Assembly: GCA_945863205.1 (NCBI GenBank)
Contig: CAMAZK010000014.1
Location: forward strand, 1 to 40,224
Direction: 5' to 3'
DNA length: 40,224 nt
From: Akkermansia muciniphila
GTDB taxonomy: Bacteria; Verrucomicrobiota; Verrucomicrobiia; Verrucomicrobiales; Verrucomicrobiaceae
The position numbers and the translations under genes are program-made. Shown here in pieces: positions 9,067 through 16,312 of the stretch. The notes beneath the pieces were generated by a model. The model did no database searches. It saw only the letters and a list, made by a program, of their open reading frames with translations, and was not told the DNA's origin. Positions within the stretch are counted from its first letter, which is position 1. Every line of letters begins with the position of its first letter.

Positions 9067-9136
9067 GTGCAGGAGGTTCTATCAGGCCGCGAAAATAGGC
9101 GCAACATGCATCGCGAGGTCGCGTTTTCAGCGGCCC

Positions 9137-9862
9137 ATGAAAAACACCAGCCTCCTCTCCCTTTGCGTCGCGCTCGCCGCGTTCGGCGTCCGTGCCGAAG
9201 ACAAGCCCCTCATCGCCATCCCGGGCAAGGTCATCTACGAGAGCAATCTCAGCGACGGTGCCGGAGCCCCGTGGAAAGCAGCCAAAGGCAAGTGGGAGGC
9301 CGCCGACGGGGTGCTGCGCGGCTCCGAGCTCGAAGCGGACAAACACGGCGCGGTCCTCCGCCTGCCGAACAAGCTGCAGGACTTCATCATCGAATACGAA
9401 TTCAAGTTCTCCGGCGCCCGCACCACCAGCCTTTCCATCAACGCCGTGAAGGATCACATGGCGCGCATCAACATCACGCCGAAGTCGGTGACCGTGCAGC
9501 GCGATGACAACGACCATGAAGGCCCGGACAAGGCGGTAGTCTTCGCCCGCTTCCCCGCAGACCTCGGTGACGGCTGGCACAAGGTCCGCCTCGAAATGGT
9601 CGGCGACAAAATGCTGGGCAAGGTGGACGAACTCGCGGCCTGGGGCGCGGACGCGCTGTTCCTGACCGAAAAGGCCGCCCCCGGCTTCACCGTCGGCGGT
9701 GAATCGGTCGAATTCCGCAATTTTTCGATCCATGAAGCCACGCTGAACCCCGACTGGGAAAAAGCGGTGAGCAAGCTCCCGAAGCCGGGTGAAAAGGTGG
9801 CCCCGGCCGGAGCGAAAGGCGCCGCCAAGGGCAAGGCGAAAGCCAAGAAGAAGGCGGAGTAG
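9137..9862 (+). CDS. Exported DUF1080-like protein with Lys/Ala-rich tail
   Basis: ATG 9137 was chosen because MKNTSLLSLCVALAAFGVRA is a clear signal peptide; the frame extends to 9047 without signal character. The 241-residue protein resembles DUF1080-like beta-sandwich proteins: AKGKWEAADGVLRGSELE, LQDFIIEYEFKFSGA, DGWHKVRLEMVGDKMLGKVD and VEFRNFSIHEATLNPDW, which is typical of the last strands. After residue ~210 comes a low-complexity basic tail of Lys, Ala, Gly and Pro (KGAAKGKAKAKKKAE). Such tails can bind anionic surfaces or polymers, which is inference here. It is divergent from the esterase gene with a 70-nt spacer. A palindromic repeat follows at 9881-9928. Confidence 0.8.
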   Translation: MKNTSLLSLCVALAAFGVRAEDKPLIAIPGKVIYESNLSDGAGAPWKAAKGKWEAADGVLRGSELEADKHGAVLRLPNKLQDFIIEYEFKFSGARTTSLSINAVKDHMARINITPKSVTVQRDDNDHEGPDKAVVFARFPADLGDGWHKVRLEMVGDKMLGKVDELAAWGADALFLTEKAAPGFTVGGESVEFRNFSIHEATLNPDWEKAVSKLPKPGEKVAPAGAKGAAKGKAKAKKKAE

Positions 9863-9880
9863 CCTGAAATGACGAGGCCT

Positions 9881-9928
9881 GAATGACGAATGAACGACCA
9901 AGCCCGACGGGAGCTTCATTCGTCCTTC
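9881..9928. repeat. Palindromic intergenic repeat (REP-like)
   Basis: Arms GAATGACGAATGAA (9881-9894) and TTCATTCGTCCTTC (9915-9928) pair at 13 of 14 positions around a 20-nt loop that itself contains a CCC/GGG pairing. A partial extra copy of the motif (GAAATGACGAGGCCTG) lies just upstream. The shape suggests a dispersed repeat that folds as a cruciform or RNA hairpin between two same-strand genes. It may also act as a transcript end for the upstream gene. Copy number elsewhere in the genome cannot be seen here. Confidence 0.6.
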
Positions 9929-9972
9929 TCCCGTCAGTTTGACTCCGCCATGTCCCGTGGCTAAAAGGCGGC

Positions 9973-10404
9973 ATGGCATTTCCTATTCGTTCTCCTCGTG
10001 ACCTCGTCGGCGGCATCGCCGTGTTCGGTCGCATCCTCGACAAGATCCGGCTCAACGCCCGGGAGGGCCAACTGCCCGAGGGCTACCACCTGGGCGTCAT
10101 CCCCGGGAAGCGCACCTTTGATGATCGCGTCTGCCGCCTCCTGGATGTGGACTTCGATGTGCTGACGCAGCGCACCCTCGCGGGTGGCAGCGACGAGGAA
10201 ATCCTGGAATGGTGCTTCCAAACCGGCCGCAGGCCCGATGCCGAGCAGATCGAGATCTGGAACGGCTTCATGCACAAGCGCGGCTGGCGTGATGCGGCCT
10301 CGAAAGGCCTGGAGGAACAGAAAGCCGAGGCGGGCCTCGGCCATCGCGACGACATCGTCACCTTCTTCGACCTGATGGATGCCGAGGAAGGTCGCGCACC
10401 GTGA
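9973..10404 (+). CDS. DUF5069 domain-containing protein
   Basis: The 143-residue cytoplasmic protein matches DUF5069. It starts with SPRDLVGGIAVFGRILDKIR, has the acidic DEEILEWCF segment and ends in a helical region with DDIVTFFDLMDAEEGR. The family is small, common in Verrucomicrobiota and Planctomycetota, and has no known function. There is no signal peptide or membrane helix. The gene ends exactly where the convergent lipoprotein gene ends: the two stop codons abut in the sequence TGATCA, with no room for a terminator between them. Confidence 0.85.
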   Translation: MAFPIRSPRDLVGGIAVFGRILDKIRLNAREGQLPEGYHLGVIPGKRTFDDRVCRLLDVDFDVLTQRTLAGGSDEEILEWCFQTGRRPDAEQIEIWNGFMHKRGWRDAASKGLEEQKAEAGLGHRDDIVTFFDLMDAEEGRAP

Positions 10405-11418
10405 TCAGCCGGCCGGAGTCAGCACGACCTTCTGCACATCGAGCACGGCGCTTTTTGCCTTGCTCACCGGATCGATGACGAGACGGGTCAGCCCCGTCTT
10501 GGCGATCTCGATTTCACCGATGGAGAGTTCCTTCCATTTCTGGAAGCCGCCGGTGTCCTGGGTGGTGAATTTCAGCTCCTGCCCGCCCAGTTTCACGGCC
10601 ACCTCGCTGCCTTCATTGCCGCCGCCGCAGCCGTGCACCACGGTCACCTTGTAGCGGCCCGGCTTGGTGACGTTGAAGGTCCACTCGGCCAGATCGTCCT
10701 CGCTGGTCCAGAAGCCGAGGCAGTTCTTCTCAGGCTTCGGCTCGTAGCGCATGTTTTCCGACCAGGTGGTGGCGGACTTGGCCTCCAGAACGAGGGTGCC
10801 GTCCTCCTGCTGCTCCGGGGCGGGGCCTTCCGGGGCGGGCGCGAATGCGATCTCGTGGACCTCGAACCCGGCCTCCGCGCCGGTCGCGGCGATGTAGAGG
10901 ACGAAAGGATAGGTGCCGGGCTTTTCCACATAGACCTCGCCGTAAACGATGCGCTTCGGCTGGCTGGAGGCGACGAGCAGTTTTTTCATCGCCTGCTGAC
11001 CGAAGCGGAACTGGGAGCCCAGCGTGGCGTGGCGCAGCGTGTAGGTCACCCGGACCTCGTAGCGGCCCCAGCGCTTCAGCGTCAGGTTCGTGCAGTCAAA
11101 CTGCTCCCAGTGAGCGGCGGTCATGCGCTTCACATCTTTCAGATCGACCTTGATCACGCCGCGTGCGGGCTCGTCCGTGCGGATAGGGGGCTCGTCGCTG
11201 CCGAAGCCGTTCAGATGCACCGGCGGCGCGAAATCCGGCTCCTTCGGGGTCTCCGGCGCATCGGCCACCTTTGCCACCTCCGCCGGTTTTTCAGGAGCAG
11301 GAGCCGCCTCCGGCACGGGTTTCGTCTCCGAGGCCTGCGGCGGCGTGCTCTTTTCGCAGGCGTTCAGAAAAAGGGCGAAGGCAAACGCGGCGGCGTGGAA
11401 TGGGACGGCGGATTTCAT
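10405..11418 (-). CDS. Lipoprotein with Pro/Ala-rich linker and CBM6-like C-terminal domain
   Basis: The 337-residue protein has a lipoprotein signal with lipobox LNAC, giving lipidated Cys21. Residues ~22-68 are a Pro/Ala/Glu/Lys linker of the type that spans from a membrane. Two beta-rich domains follow. The second, ~245-337, contains GRYKVTVVHGCGGGNEGSEV, then a DTGGFQKWKELSIGEI segment and a TRLVIDP strand. This pattern resembles the CBM6-like or DUF5077-type modules attached to fucosidases and other glycan enzymes. The protein probably binds a glycan at the cell surface or in the periplasm; no catalytic domain is apparent. Gene-specific function is unknown. Confidence 0.8.
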   Translation of the reverse strand: MKSAVPFHAAAFAFALFLNACEKSTPPQASETKPVPEAAPAPEKPAEVAKVADAPETPKEPDFAPPVHLNGFGSDEPPIRTDEPARGVIKVDLKDVKRMTAAHWEQFDCTNLTLKRWGRYEVRVTYTLRHATLGSQFRFGQQAMKKLLVASSQPKRIVYGEVYVEKPGTYPFVLYIAATGAEAGFEVHEIAFAPAPEGPAPEQQEDGTLVLEAKSATTWSENMRYEPKPEKNCLGFWTSEDDLAEWTFNVTKPGRYKVTVVHGCGGGNEGSEVAVKLGGQELKFTTQDTGGFQKWKELSIGEIEIAKTGLTRLVIDPVSKAKSAVLDVQKVVLTPAG

Positions 11419-11463
11419 GAGTGGCCGCCATCATGCAGCGGCGGCCCCCGCCGGCAACCAAGG

Positions 11464-11496
11464 AAAAAGGCGCACGGGGGGCAGCCCCGTGCGCCT
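11464..11496 (-). terminator. Rho-independent terminator for the outer-membrane protein gene
   Basis: A 12-bp perfect GC-rich stem, AGGCGCACGGGG (11468-11479) against CCCCGTGCGCCT (11485-11496), has a 5-nt loop. Read on the minus strand the stem is followed by TTTTT (11464-11468). It lies 28 nt beyond the stop of the minus-strand barrel gene and separates it from the lipoprotein gene. Confidence 0.88.
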
Positions 11497-11523
11497 GCAC
11501 CTACTCGCAACTCGACCAAAAAA

Positions 11524-12429
11524 TCAGAACCGGATGCACATGTCCATGGTCAGACGGTTGTTCGTCAGACCGTAGGGGCGGATCGCGGCGATCTCGTAGG
11601 CGACGCCGAAGTCCACGTTGTTGAGAACGCGGCTGCGGAAGCCGACCCCGAGCATGCCCTGGGTGACGCCGCTTGTGTTGCCGCCGCCGAAGTTGATCAC
11701 ATCGTAGCCGTTGCCGCGCAGGCCGGGGATGTTGTTACCATCGCTGAGGCTCGTCCAGAAGTTCGCCGTGACGAAGGGGATGAACCAGCGGCAGGTGTAA
11801 TAGTCCACCATCACGCCGTAGTTCGCCACGAGGTTCTGTTCGTTGCTCACCACGGGGATGCGCAGTCCCACGTTTCCGGTGATGTGCAGGTCGCCGTAGC
11901 CCTTCTGAAACGAAACGAAGGGACGGAACTCGCCGCCGCCGCGGCCCTGGAAGATTTCGCGGTCACCTGTGGGGATGTGGAAGGTCAGGCCGGGCGTGAG
12001 GATGAACTGATTCGCCGCGTCGTCGATGAGCGCATACTTGAAGCCTGCGGCCAGATCCATCCAGCCGTCCACGTCCAGGACAGGTGAGTCGATGTCAAAG
12101 TGGCCGTCCAGCGTGGCGATGAGGCCGAGGCGCTCCGTCGCCGCGTAGCGCAACTGCACCGCGAAGAGCGTGGCGTGCCCGCCCTGGGTGATGAAGCTGT
12201 TGTCGATCGTGTGATAGACGAAGATCGGGCGGATCTCGGAACGGATCACCGGATCTTCGAAGAACACCGGGTTGGTGACGGGGGCGATGGTGTGCGCTTT
12301 CCAGTCGGCTGCCTCCACCGGGGTCGGTGCGGGCGTGCCTGCGGTGGCTGTGGAGAGTGACACGGCTGCCAGCGCACTGAGACCCAGTGCGGGCAACCAA
12401 CGGTTACGGGAGGTTGGTTTGTGGTCCAT
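11524..12429 (-). CDS. Outer-membrane beta-barrel-like protein
   Basis: ATG 12429 was chosen because the signal peptide (DHKPTSRNRWLPALGLSALA and onwards to ATAG) starts there; an upstream in-frame start at 12483 would add 18 residues that look non-coding. The 301-residue product is made of alternating amphipathic strands rich in aromatic and small residues (ATLFAVQLRYAATERLGLIA, FVSFQKGYGDLHITGNVGL, GFRSRVLNNVDFGVAYEIA). It ends in MCIRF, with the terminal Phe typical of proteins inserted by the BAM machinery. It resembles generic 'transporter' or phenol-degradation-type barrel proteins, but no substrate can be assigned. A strong terminator follows the gene. The methyltransferase stop lies 57 nt upstream on the same strand, so both may share a transcript. 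Confidence 0.82.
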   Translation of the reverse strand: MDHKPTSRNRWLPALGLSALAAVSLSTATAGTPAPTPVEAADWKAHTIAPVTNPVFFEDPVIRSEIRPIFVYHTIDNSFITQGGHATLFAVQLRYAATERLGLIATLDGHFDIDSPVLDVDGWMDLAAGFKYALIDDAANQFILTPGLTFHIPTGDREIFQGRGGGEFRPFVSFQKGYGDLHITGNVGLRIPVVSNEQNLVANYGVMVDYYTCRWFIPFVTANFWTSLSDGNNIPGLRGNGYDVINFGGGNTSGVTQGMLGVGFRSRVLNNVDFGVAYEIAAIRPYGLTNNRLTMDMCIRF

Positions 12430-12486
12430 GCGAGAACAAAAGCACAGCCGGGGCCGCTTCGATCCGCGTGGATTGGCATCCATTGC

Positions 12487-13155
12487 TCAAGTTATGCGGC
12501 GAGCTTGAGACGCAGTATCGGCACGCCTCCATACCGCGCTGTAAAGCATGCCGTGATCCATCTCCACGCATCGTTCGCAGGTGAATCCGTGCGCTTGGAG
12601 AAGCGGGGCTGGATCCACCAACTCACGACCGGACAGGCGAGTCATCATGCGGAAGAAAAGGTAAAGGATTCCCACGACGAACCGGCTCCGCGCACGCCGC
12701 AGCCCCGACGCGGCGATTTGAAAATCCGACACCACCCACCGGGCGCCTCCCTCACCGGCACTGGCGATGCGCGGGATCAAAAACCGCAGTTGATCCCCGC
12801 GAAAGCAGTCGAGGAAGAAACAGGTGACGATGAGATCGAAAGCGGAGGCCGCAGGTTCCCAGCTCAGCGCATCCGCCTGCACAAATTCCACTTTCGCAGC
12901 CTCCAGCCCCGCCCGCCGCAAACGCGATCGTGCGAGGTCGATCATCACCCCGCTCTCCTCCACCACCGTCACCCGCGCCGCCGGGAAGCGTCGCAGCAGC
13001 TCCGCCAGGAAGCGGCCGTTCCCCTCGCCGTAAATGAGCACCCGCTCCGGCGGCGGAATCGCATCCAGCAGCGCCACACGACAGCGCTGAAGCCGTTCCC
13101 GGGCAAACAACGCCTCGATCCAGCGGTAGTGCGGCGCCAACCGGTCAAAACTCAT
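12487..13155 (-). CDS. Class I SAM-dependent methyltransferase
   Basis: The 222-residue protein has a Rossmann methyltransferase layout. It begins MSFDRLAPHYRWIEAL, like UbiE-type enzymes. Motif I is VLIYGEGNGRFLAEL, motif II is the acidic VTVVEESGVMIDLA, a motif III-like segment is VEFVQADALSWEP and motif IV is FDLIVTCFFLDCF. A hydrophobic segment near residues 155-170 (FVVGILYLFFRMMTRL) could be a membrane-facing helix, suggesting a lipid or quinone-like substrate; that is inference. It is divergent from exonuclease III with a 93-nt spacer and is followed 57 nt later by the barrel protein gene. Confidence 0.85.
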   Translation of the reverse strand: MSFDRLAPHYRWIEALFARERLQRCRVALLDAIPPPERVLIYGEGNGRFLAELLRRFPAARVTVVEESGVMIDLARSRLRRAGLEAAKVEFVQADALSWEPAASAFDLIVTCFFLDCFRGDQLRFLIPRIASAGEGGARWVVSDFQIAASGLRRARSRFVVGILYLFFRMMTRLSGRELVDPAPLLQAHGFTCERCVEMDHGMLYSAVWRRADTASQARRIT

Positions 13156-13248
13156 GCTTCAGCAGGAGCCGAAATCGACCGACGACGCAACCTTCGCCGA
13201 TTCCTTCCTTTCCCGGCTTTAGTTTCCAGCCTATTTCGTCTTCCCCTC

Positions 13249-14004
13249 ATGAAGCTCACCTCCTGGAACGTCAACGGCATCCGCGCCTCCCTCAAAAAAG
13301 GTCTCCGTGAATACATGGACACCTGCGATGCCGACGTCATCTGCCTGCAGGAAACGAAAGCACAGCAGGAGCAGGTCGATCTCGACTGGTTCACCGGCTA
13401 CGACGCCGTCTGGAACAGCGCAGAGAAGAAAGGCTACTCCGGCACGCTCATCCTCAGCCGCGTGCCTTTCAAGACGACCACGCTCGGGCTCGGCATCGAC
13501 GAGCACGATCGCGAGGGTCGGCTCATCACCGCCGAGTTCCCAGACTTCTACGTCGTGAACGTTTACACGCCGAACTCCCAGGCCGAACTCGCCCGCCTCG
13601 ACTACCGCCTGCGCTGGGACGATGCCTACCGCGCTCACTTGAAGAAGCTGGAGAAGAAAAAGCCCGTCATCGCCTGCGGCGACCTCAACTGCGCCCATCA
13701 GGAGATCGACCTCGCCAATCCGAAGTCAAATCGGATGAACCCCGGCTTCAGCGACGAAGAACGCGCCAGCCTCACCCAGCACCTCGACGCCGGCTTCCTC
13801 GATGTCTTCCGCCAGTTCGACCCCAGCCCGGGCCGCTACACCTGGTGGACGCAGCGCACACCCGATGCTCGGGCAAAGAACATCGGCTGGCGTTTGGATT
13901 ATTGGCTCGCCTCGGAGAAGCTGAAGCCCGCGCTCAAGTCATGCACCATCCGCGATGACATTCACGGCAGCGATCATTGCCCGGTGGAGCTGGTCGTTGG
14001 GTAA
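13249..14004 (+). CDS. xth: Exodeoxyribonuclease III (xth/exoA family AP endonuclease)
   Basis: The 251-residue protein starts MKLTSWNVNG, the exact family N-terminus, so ATG 13249 is the start although the frame is open from 12421. Catalytic residues of the EEP nuclease fold are visible: Asn7, Glu35 in LQETK, Asp145 and Asn147 in GDLNC, and the Asp242-His243 pair in GSDHCPVEL. The enzyme cuts DNA at abasic sites and removes 3' blocking groups during base excision repair in the cytoplasm. Length and motif spacing are normal. A palindromic repeat begins 19 nt after its stop. Confidence 0.96.
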   Translation: MKLTSWNVNGIRASLKKGLREYMDTCDADVICLQETKAQQEQVDLDWFTGYDAVWNSAEKKGYSGTLILSRVPFKTTTLGLGIDEHDREGRLITAEFPDFYVVNVYTPNSQAELARLDYRLRWDDAYRAHLKKLEKKKPVIACGDLNCAHQEIDLANPKSNRMNPGFSDEERASLTQHLDAGFLDVFRQFDPSPGRYTWWTQRTPDARAKNIGWRLDYWLASEKLKPALKSCTIRDDIHGSDHCPVELVVG

Positions 14005-14023
14005 AAAGCGTCCATGTCCGCGC

Positions 14024-14180
14024 CAGCGTCGTGGAGTGCGGTGGCAGAGATGCAAGGGGCACCTTGCATCGGCGACGCCGCTGTCGCGAGCATGATGCAG
14101 ATTCGTGAATCCCAGTCGTCTTCGAGAGCGCTGACGGCGGTGTCGCGCTTTAGCGCTTGCCACCGCACTCCACGACGCTG
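14024..14180. repeat. 157-bp palindromic element with perfect 23-bp terminal inverted repeats (MITE-like)
   Basis: The ends 14024-14046 (CAGCGTCGTGGAGTGCGGTG plus GCA) and 14158-14180 are perfect reverse complements over 23 bp. Between them are further inverted repeats, for example GATGCAAGG/CCTTGCATC around a GGCA loop (14049-14070), and GACGCCGCTGTCGC- and GACGGCGGTGTCGC-like stretches. No protein is encoded; open frames across it are by-products. No clear target-site duplication is seen. The form fits a miniature inverted-repeat element or a large REP-like repeat inserted between the xth gene and the convergent MmcQ/YjbR gene. Confidence 0.8.
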
Positions 14181-14197
14181 CCGTGAATCTCGCGTCG

Positions 14198-14563
14198 TTA
14201 CGACGCTCGTCGTGTGGCGATCTCCTCCCGCACCTTCTTTGGCAGCGCCCCGACCACGAGCTGATACGAATGCTCCACCAGTTCACGCACGAGCTTTGGC
14301 GGCACGCTGCCGTCGAGCAAGACGGTGTTCCAGTGCTTCTTGTTCATGTGCCAGCCAGGCTTGATGCCCTTGTACTCATCGCGCAACTCGACGGCGCGTT
14401 CGGGGTCGCACTTGAGGTTGATGCGCGGCGGAAAATCCTCCGGCACGGTGATGGCGAACATCTTGCCGCCCACCTTGTAAACCAGCGCCTCGGGGCCAAA
14501 CGGCGTCGTCTCCTCCGCACCGGGCAGGCTCAGGCATTGAGCGATGACTTCCGGCAGGTCCAT
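14198..14563 (-). CDS. MmcQ/YjbR family protein
   Basis: The 121-residue protein matches the MmcQ/YjbR family: LSLPGAEETTPFGPEALVYK, the KMFAITVPEDFPPRINLKC strand pair, the GIKPGWHMNKKHWNTVLLDG segment and the C-terminal helix with ELVEHSYQLVVGALPKKVR. The fold is CyaY-like; many members are annotated as DNA-binding proteins, but the cellular role is unclear. The start ATG 14563 gives a normal family length; an open extension to 14800 overlaps the SprT-like gene and is discarded. The gene follows the SprT-like gene by 5 nt and is the last member of the cysE-sprT-mmcQ minus-strand group. Confidence 0.92.
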   Translation of the reverse strand: MDLPEVIAQCLSLPGAEETTPFGPEALVYKVGGKMFAITVPEDFPPRINLKCDPERAVELRDEYKGIKPGWHMNKKHWNTVLLDGSVPPKLVRELVEHSYQLVVGALPKKVREEIATRRAS

Positions 14564-14568
14564 GGTCT

Positions 14569-15195
14569 TTACTTTTTCACCAGCACCAGCTTGAAGCGCT
14601 CGTCGTAGCGGCCGCCGGCGTGCTTGTTGCAGCAGGACAGGCAGGCGGTGGGTGCGCGGAATTTGCGCACGCGATGCACCGGCTTCTGGCAGGCAGGGCA
14701 GGCATAGATCAGTTTTCGCGTGACCTCCTTGCGTGGTAGCGGCAGGAGGTGATGCGCCTTTTCTCCCGGGATGCCCAGATCGGCGCAGGCCTGACGCCAC
14801 TCGCCGCCGTGCGGCTCGATGCGGCGGCGTCCGCTGCGGTGGTAGGCAATGAGATGCGCCAGCTCGTGCTTCAGCGTGCGCTCCACCTGGCCTTCAAAGT
14901 CACGCAGCAGCGGATTGAGCTCCACCACCCACTTCGGGTAACGCGCGTAGCCCGCCGTGCTGCGCAGCCGGGTGTTCCAGATGACCGTCAGCAGCTTCGC
15001 CCCGCCGGGAAGCCCCAGCGCCAGCAGCCAGCCGCGTGCTTGCTCCTCCAGTTCCGCGTCACGCCCGGACTCCGCGGCTTCCTCCGGCATTTCTGGCGGG
15101 TCTTCCGCCTTCAGGTCGCGCACGGACTGAAACGGCGTCCACACGGGGGATGCCGTGAAGTCGAAGCAGAGCTGGGCGAAGTCGCGCATGGTCAC
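14569..15195 (-). CDS. SprT-like zinc metalloprotease domain protein with C-terminal zinc ribbon
   Basis: The 208-residue protein contains the zinc protease signature HELAH (His110-Glu111-His114), then the third-ligand region EPHGGEWRQAC with His129, as in SprT/SPRTN proteins. A C-terminal zinc ribbon follows, with Cys166/Cys169 (CPAC) and Cys185/Cys188 (CLSC). SPRTN-type proteases digest DNA-protein crosslinks; bacterial SprT-like proteins are less well understood. I chose GTG 15195, because its 4-nt GTGA overlap with the cysE stop and a GGAG 8 nt upstream suggest coupled translation; ATG 15189 is the alternative. Closeness to xth may hint at DNA repair, but the operon partners are metabolic or unknown. 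Confidence 0.88.
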   Translation of the reverse strand: MTMRDFAQLCFDFTASPVWTPFQSVRDLKAEDPPEMPEEAAESGRDAELEEQARGWLLALGLPGGAKLLTVIWNTRLRSTAGYARYPKWVVELNPLLRDFEGQVERTLKHELAHLIAYHRSGRRRIEPHGGEWRQACADLGIPGEKAHHLLPLPRKEVTRKLIYACPACQKPVHRVRKFRAPTACLSCCNKHAGGRYDERFKLVLVKK

Positions 15196-16073
15196 TTCTT
15201 CTTTTTCTCCTTCACCTGGTGCTCCTGCTGGCCCAGTGCGTAAAGCATGTCGGGCGCCACGGATTCGAGGATGAAAACATTCGCGCCGATGGTGCTGCGC
15301 GCGCCGATCACCGTGTCACCGCCGACGATCGTCGCGTTCGCATAGACCGTGACGTGATCCTCCAGCGTCGGATGCCGCTTCTTCCCGCGCAGCGCCTGTC
15401 CGGCGGCCAGCGACCGCGCCACGAGGCCCACGCCCTGATAAAGCTTCACATGATTGCCAAGTGTCGCCGTCTCGCCGATCACCACGCCGGTGCCGTGGTC
15501 GATGAAAAAGTGCGTGCCGATCTCCGCGCCGGGATGGATGTCGATCCCCGTGCGGCCGTGCGCCCACTCCGTCATCATGCGCGGGATCAGCGGAACGTTT
15601 TCCTTGTACAGGACATGCGCCGTGCGCTGGATGGCGATCGCCTCCAGTCCCGGATAGGCCAGGATGATCTCCTCAAAGCCGCGAGCTGCCGGATCCCCCT
15701 CGAAAGCGGCCTCCACGTCTGTTTGCAGCAGCGCCCGGACTTCCGGCAGCGCCAGCATGAAGCGGCAGACGAGCGCCGCCGTGTCCACGTCCTTCGGACC
15801 TTCCGCGCCGTTCAACCGCATGCTGCGGCGCACCTCCACATTCAGCCGCCCGCGGATGCCGGCGACGAGTTCGTTCGTCATCACCTCCAGTTCCTGCGAA
15901 GACACCGCCTCCTCCGAGAAAAAACCCGGAAACAGCAGGTGCAGCAGGTCCTCGCAAAGCGTCGCGATGGCATGCTTTGAGGGAAGGTTCCCGCAATCCA
16001 CATGATTGATCCCGCCCACTTCGCAGTATGAGGCCATCAGGCTGGTGACGATTTCGTTTTGGCGGCAATCCAT
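15192..16073 (-). CDS. cysE: Serine O-acetyltransferase
   Basis: The 293-residue protein is of the EpsC/CysE type. A helical N-terminal domain is followed by the left-handed beta-helix acyltransferase domain. Family motifs are visible: MTEWAHGRTGIDIHPGAEIG, HFFIDHGTGVVIGETA, KLYQGVGL and RHPTLEDHVTVYANATIVGG. The conserved His/Asp of the IDHGTG segment form the active site. The enzyme makes O-acetylserine from serine and acetyl-CoA, the committed step to cysteine. The protein ends in a short Lys-rich tail (KEKKKK) instead of the usual feedback-sensing tail. It is the first gene of the minus-strand group and overlaps the SprT-like gene by 4 nt. Confidence 0.95.
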   Translation of the reverse strand: MDCRQNEIVTSLMASYCEVGGINHVDCGNLPSKHAIATLCEDLLHLLFPGFFSEEAVSSQELEVMTNELVAGIRGRLNVEVRRSMRLNGAEGPKDVDTAALVCRFMLALPEVRALLQTDVEAAFEGDPAARGFEEIILAYPGLEAIAIQRTAHVLYKENVPLIPRMMTEWAHGRTGIDIHPGAEIGTHFFIDHGTGVVIGETATLGNHVKLYQGVGLVARSLAAGQALRGKKRHPTLEDHVTVYANATIVGGDTVIGARSTIGANVFILESVAPDMLYALGQQEHQVKEKKKK

Positions 16074-16211
16074 GTCCGGCCAGCGATACCGCAGCGGCGC
16101 ATGGATTCAAGCGCCGCGGCGGTGAGAATGCTGTGAATAACTCTTCAGCATCACCCTCAGCGTGTCGCATCATCGACATCGCGGAAGCGAGTGCTGCAAT
16201 ACGGCGGCCTG

Positions 16212-16277
16212 AAGTAGCTTCGATTGGCAATCGAAGCCGAATCACCCGGCGGATTCGACTGCCAGTTGAATCTACTT
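16212..16277. repeat. 66-bp imperfect palindrome folding into three hairpins
   Basis: The ends AAGTAG (16212-16217) and CTACTT (16272-16277) are complementary and the two halves are imperfect reverse complements of each other. Inside are two strong hairpins, GCTTCGATT/AATCGAAGC (16217-16237, loop GGC) and GATTCGACT/AGTTGAATC (16252-16272, loop GCC, one mismatch). A weaker central CGAATC/GATTCG pair joins them. Such a shape is typical of dispersed palindromic repeats. It lies in the 239-nt divergent region between cysE and the helicase and ends 36 nt before the helicase start, so it may affect expression. Confidence 0.65.
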
Positions 16278-16312
16278 TGCCACTTCGGCGACGCTGCTCT
16301 AAAGGCGAGCGC

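Noticed and set aside
10633-12087. 484-codon plus-strand open frame across the lipoprotein and barrel genes
   Set aside because: It spans two minus-strand genes, their spacer and the terminator, and the translation is low-complexity with no motif. It is a by-product of high GC content.
12421-13248. N-terminal extension of exonuclease III
   Set aside because: It overlaps the methyltransferase on the other strand and the family N-terminus MKLTSWNVNG begins at 13249.
14005-14197. Short open frames across the 14.0-kb palindromic element
   Set aside because: They only exist because the inverted repeat stays open in several frames and no start or motif supports them.
16133-16312. N-terminal extension of the helicase from ATG 16133
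   Set aside because: It would translate through the palindromic repeat into Ser/Arg-rich sequence; GTG 16313 has a ribosome binding site and is near the helicase core.
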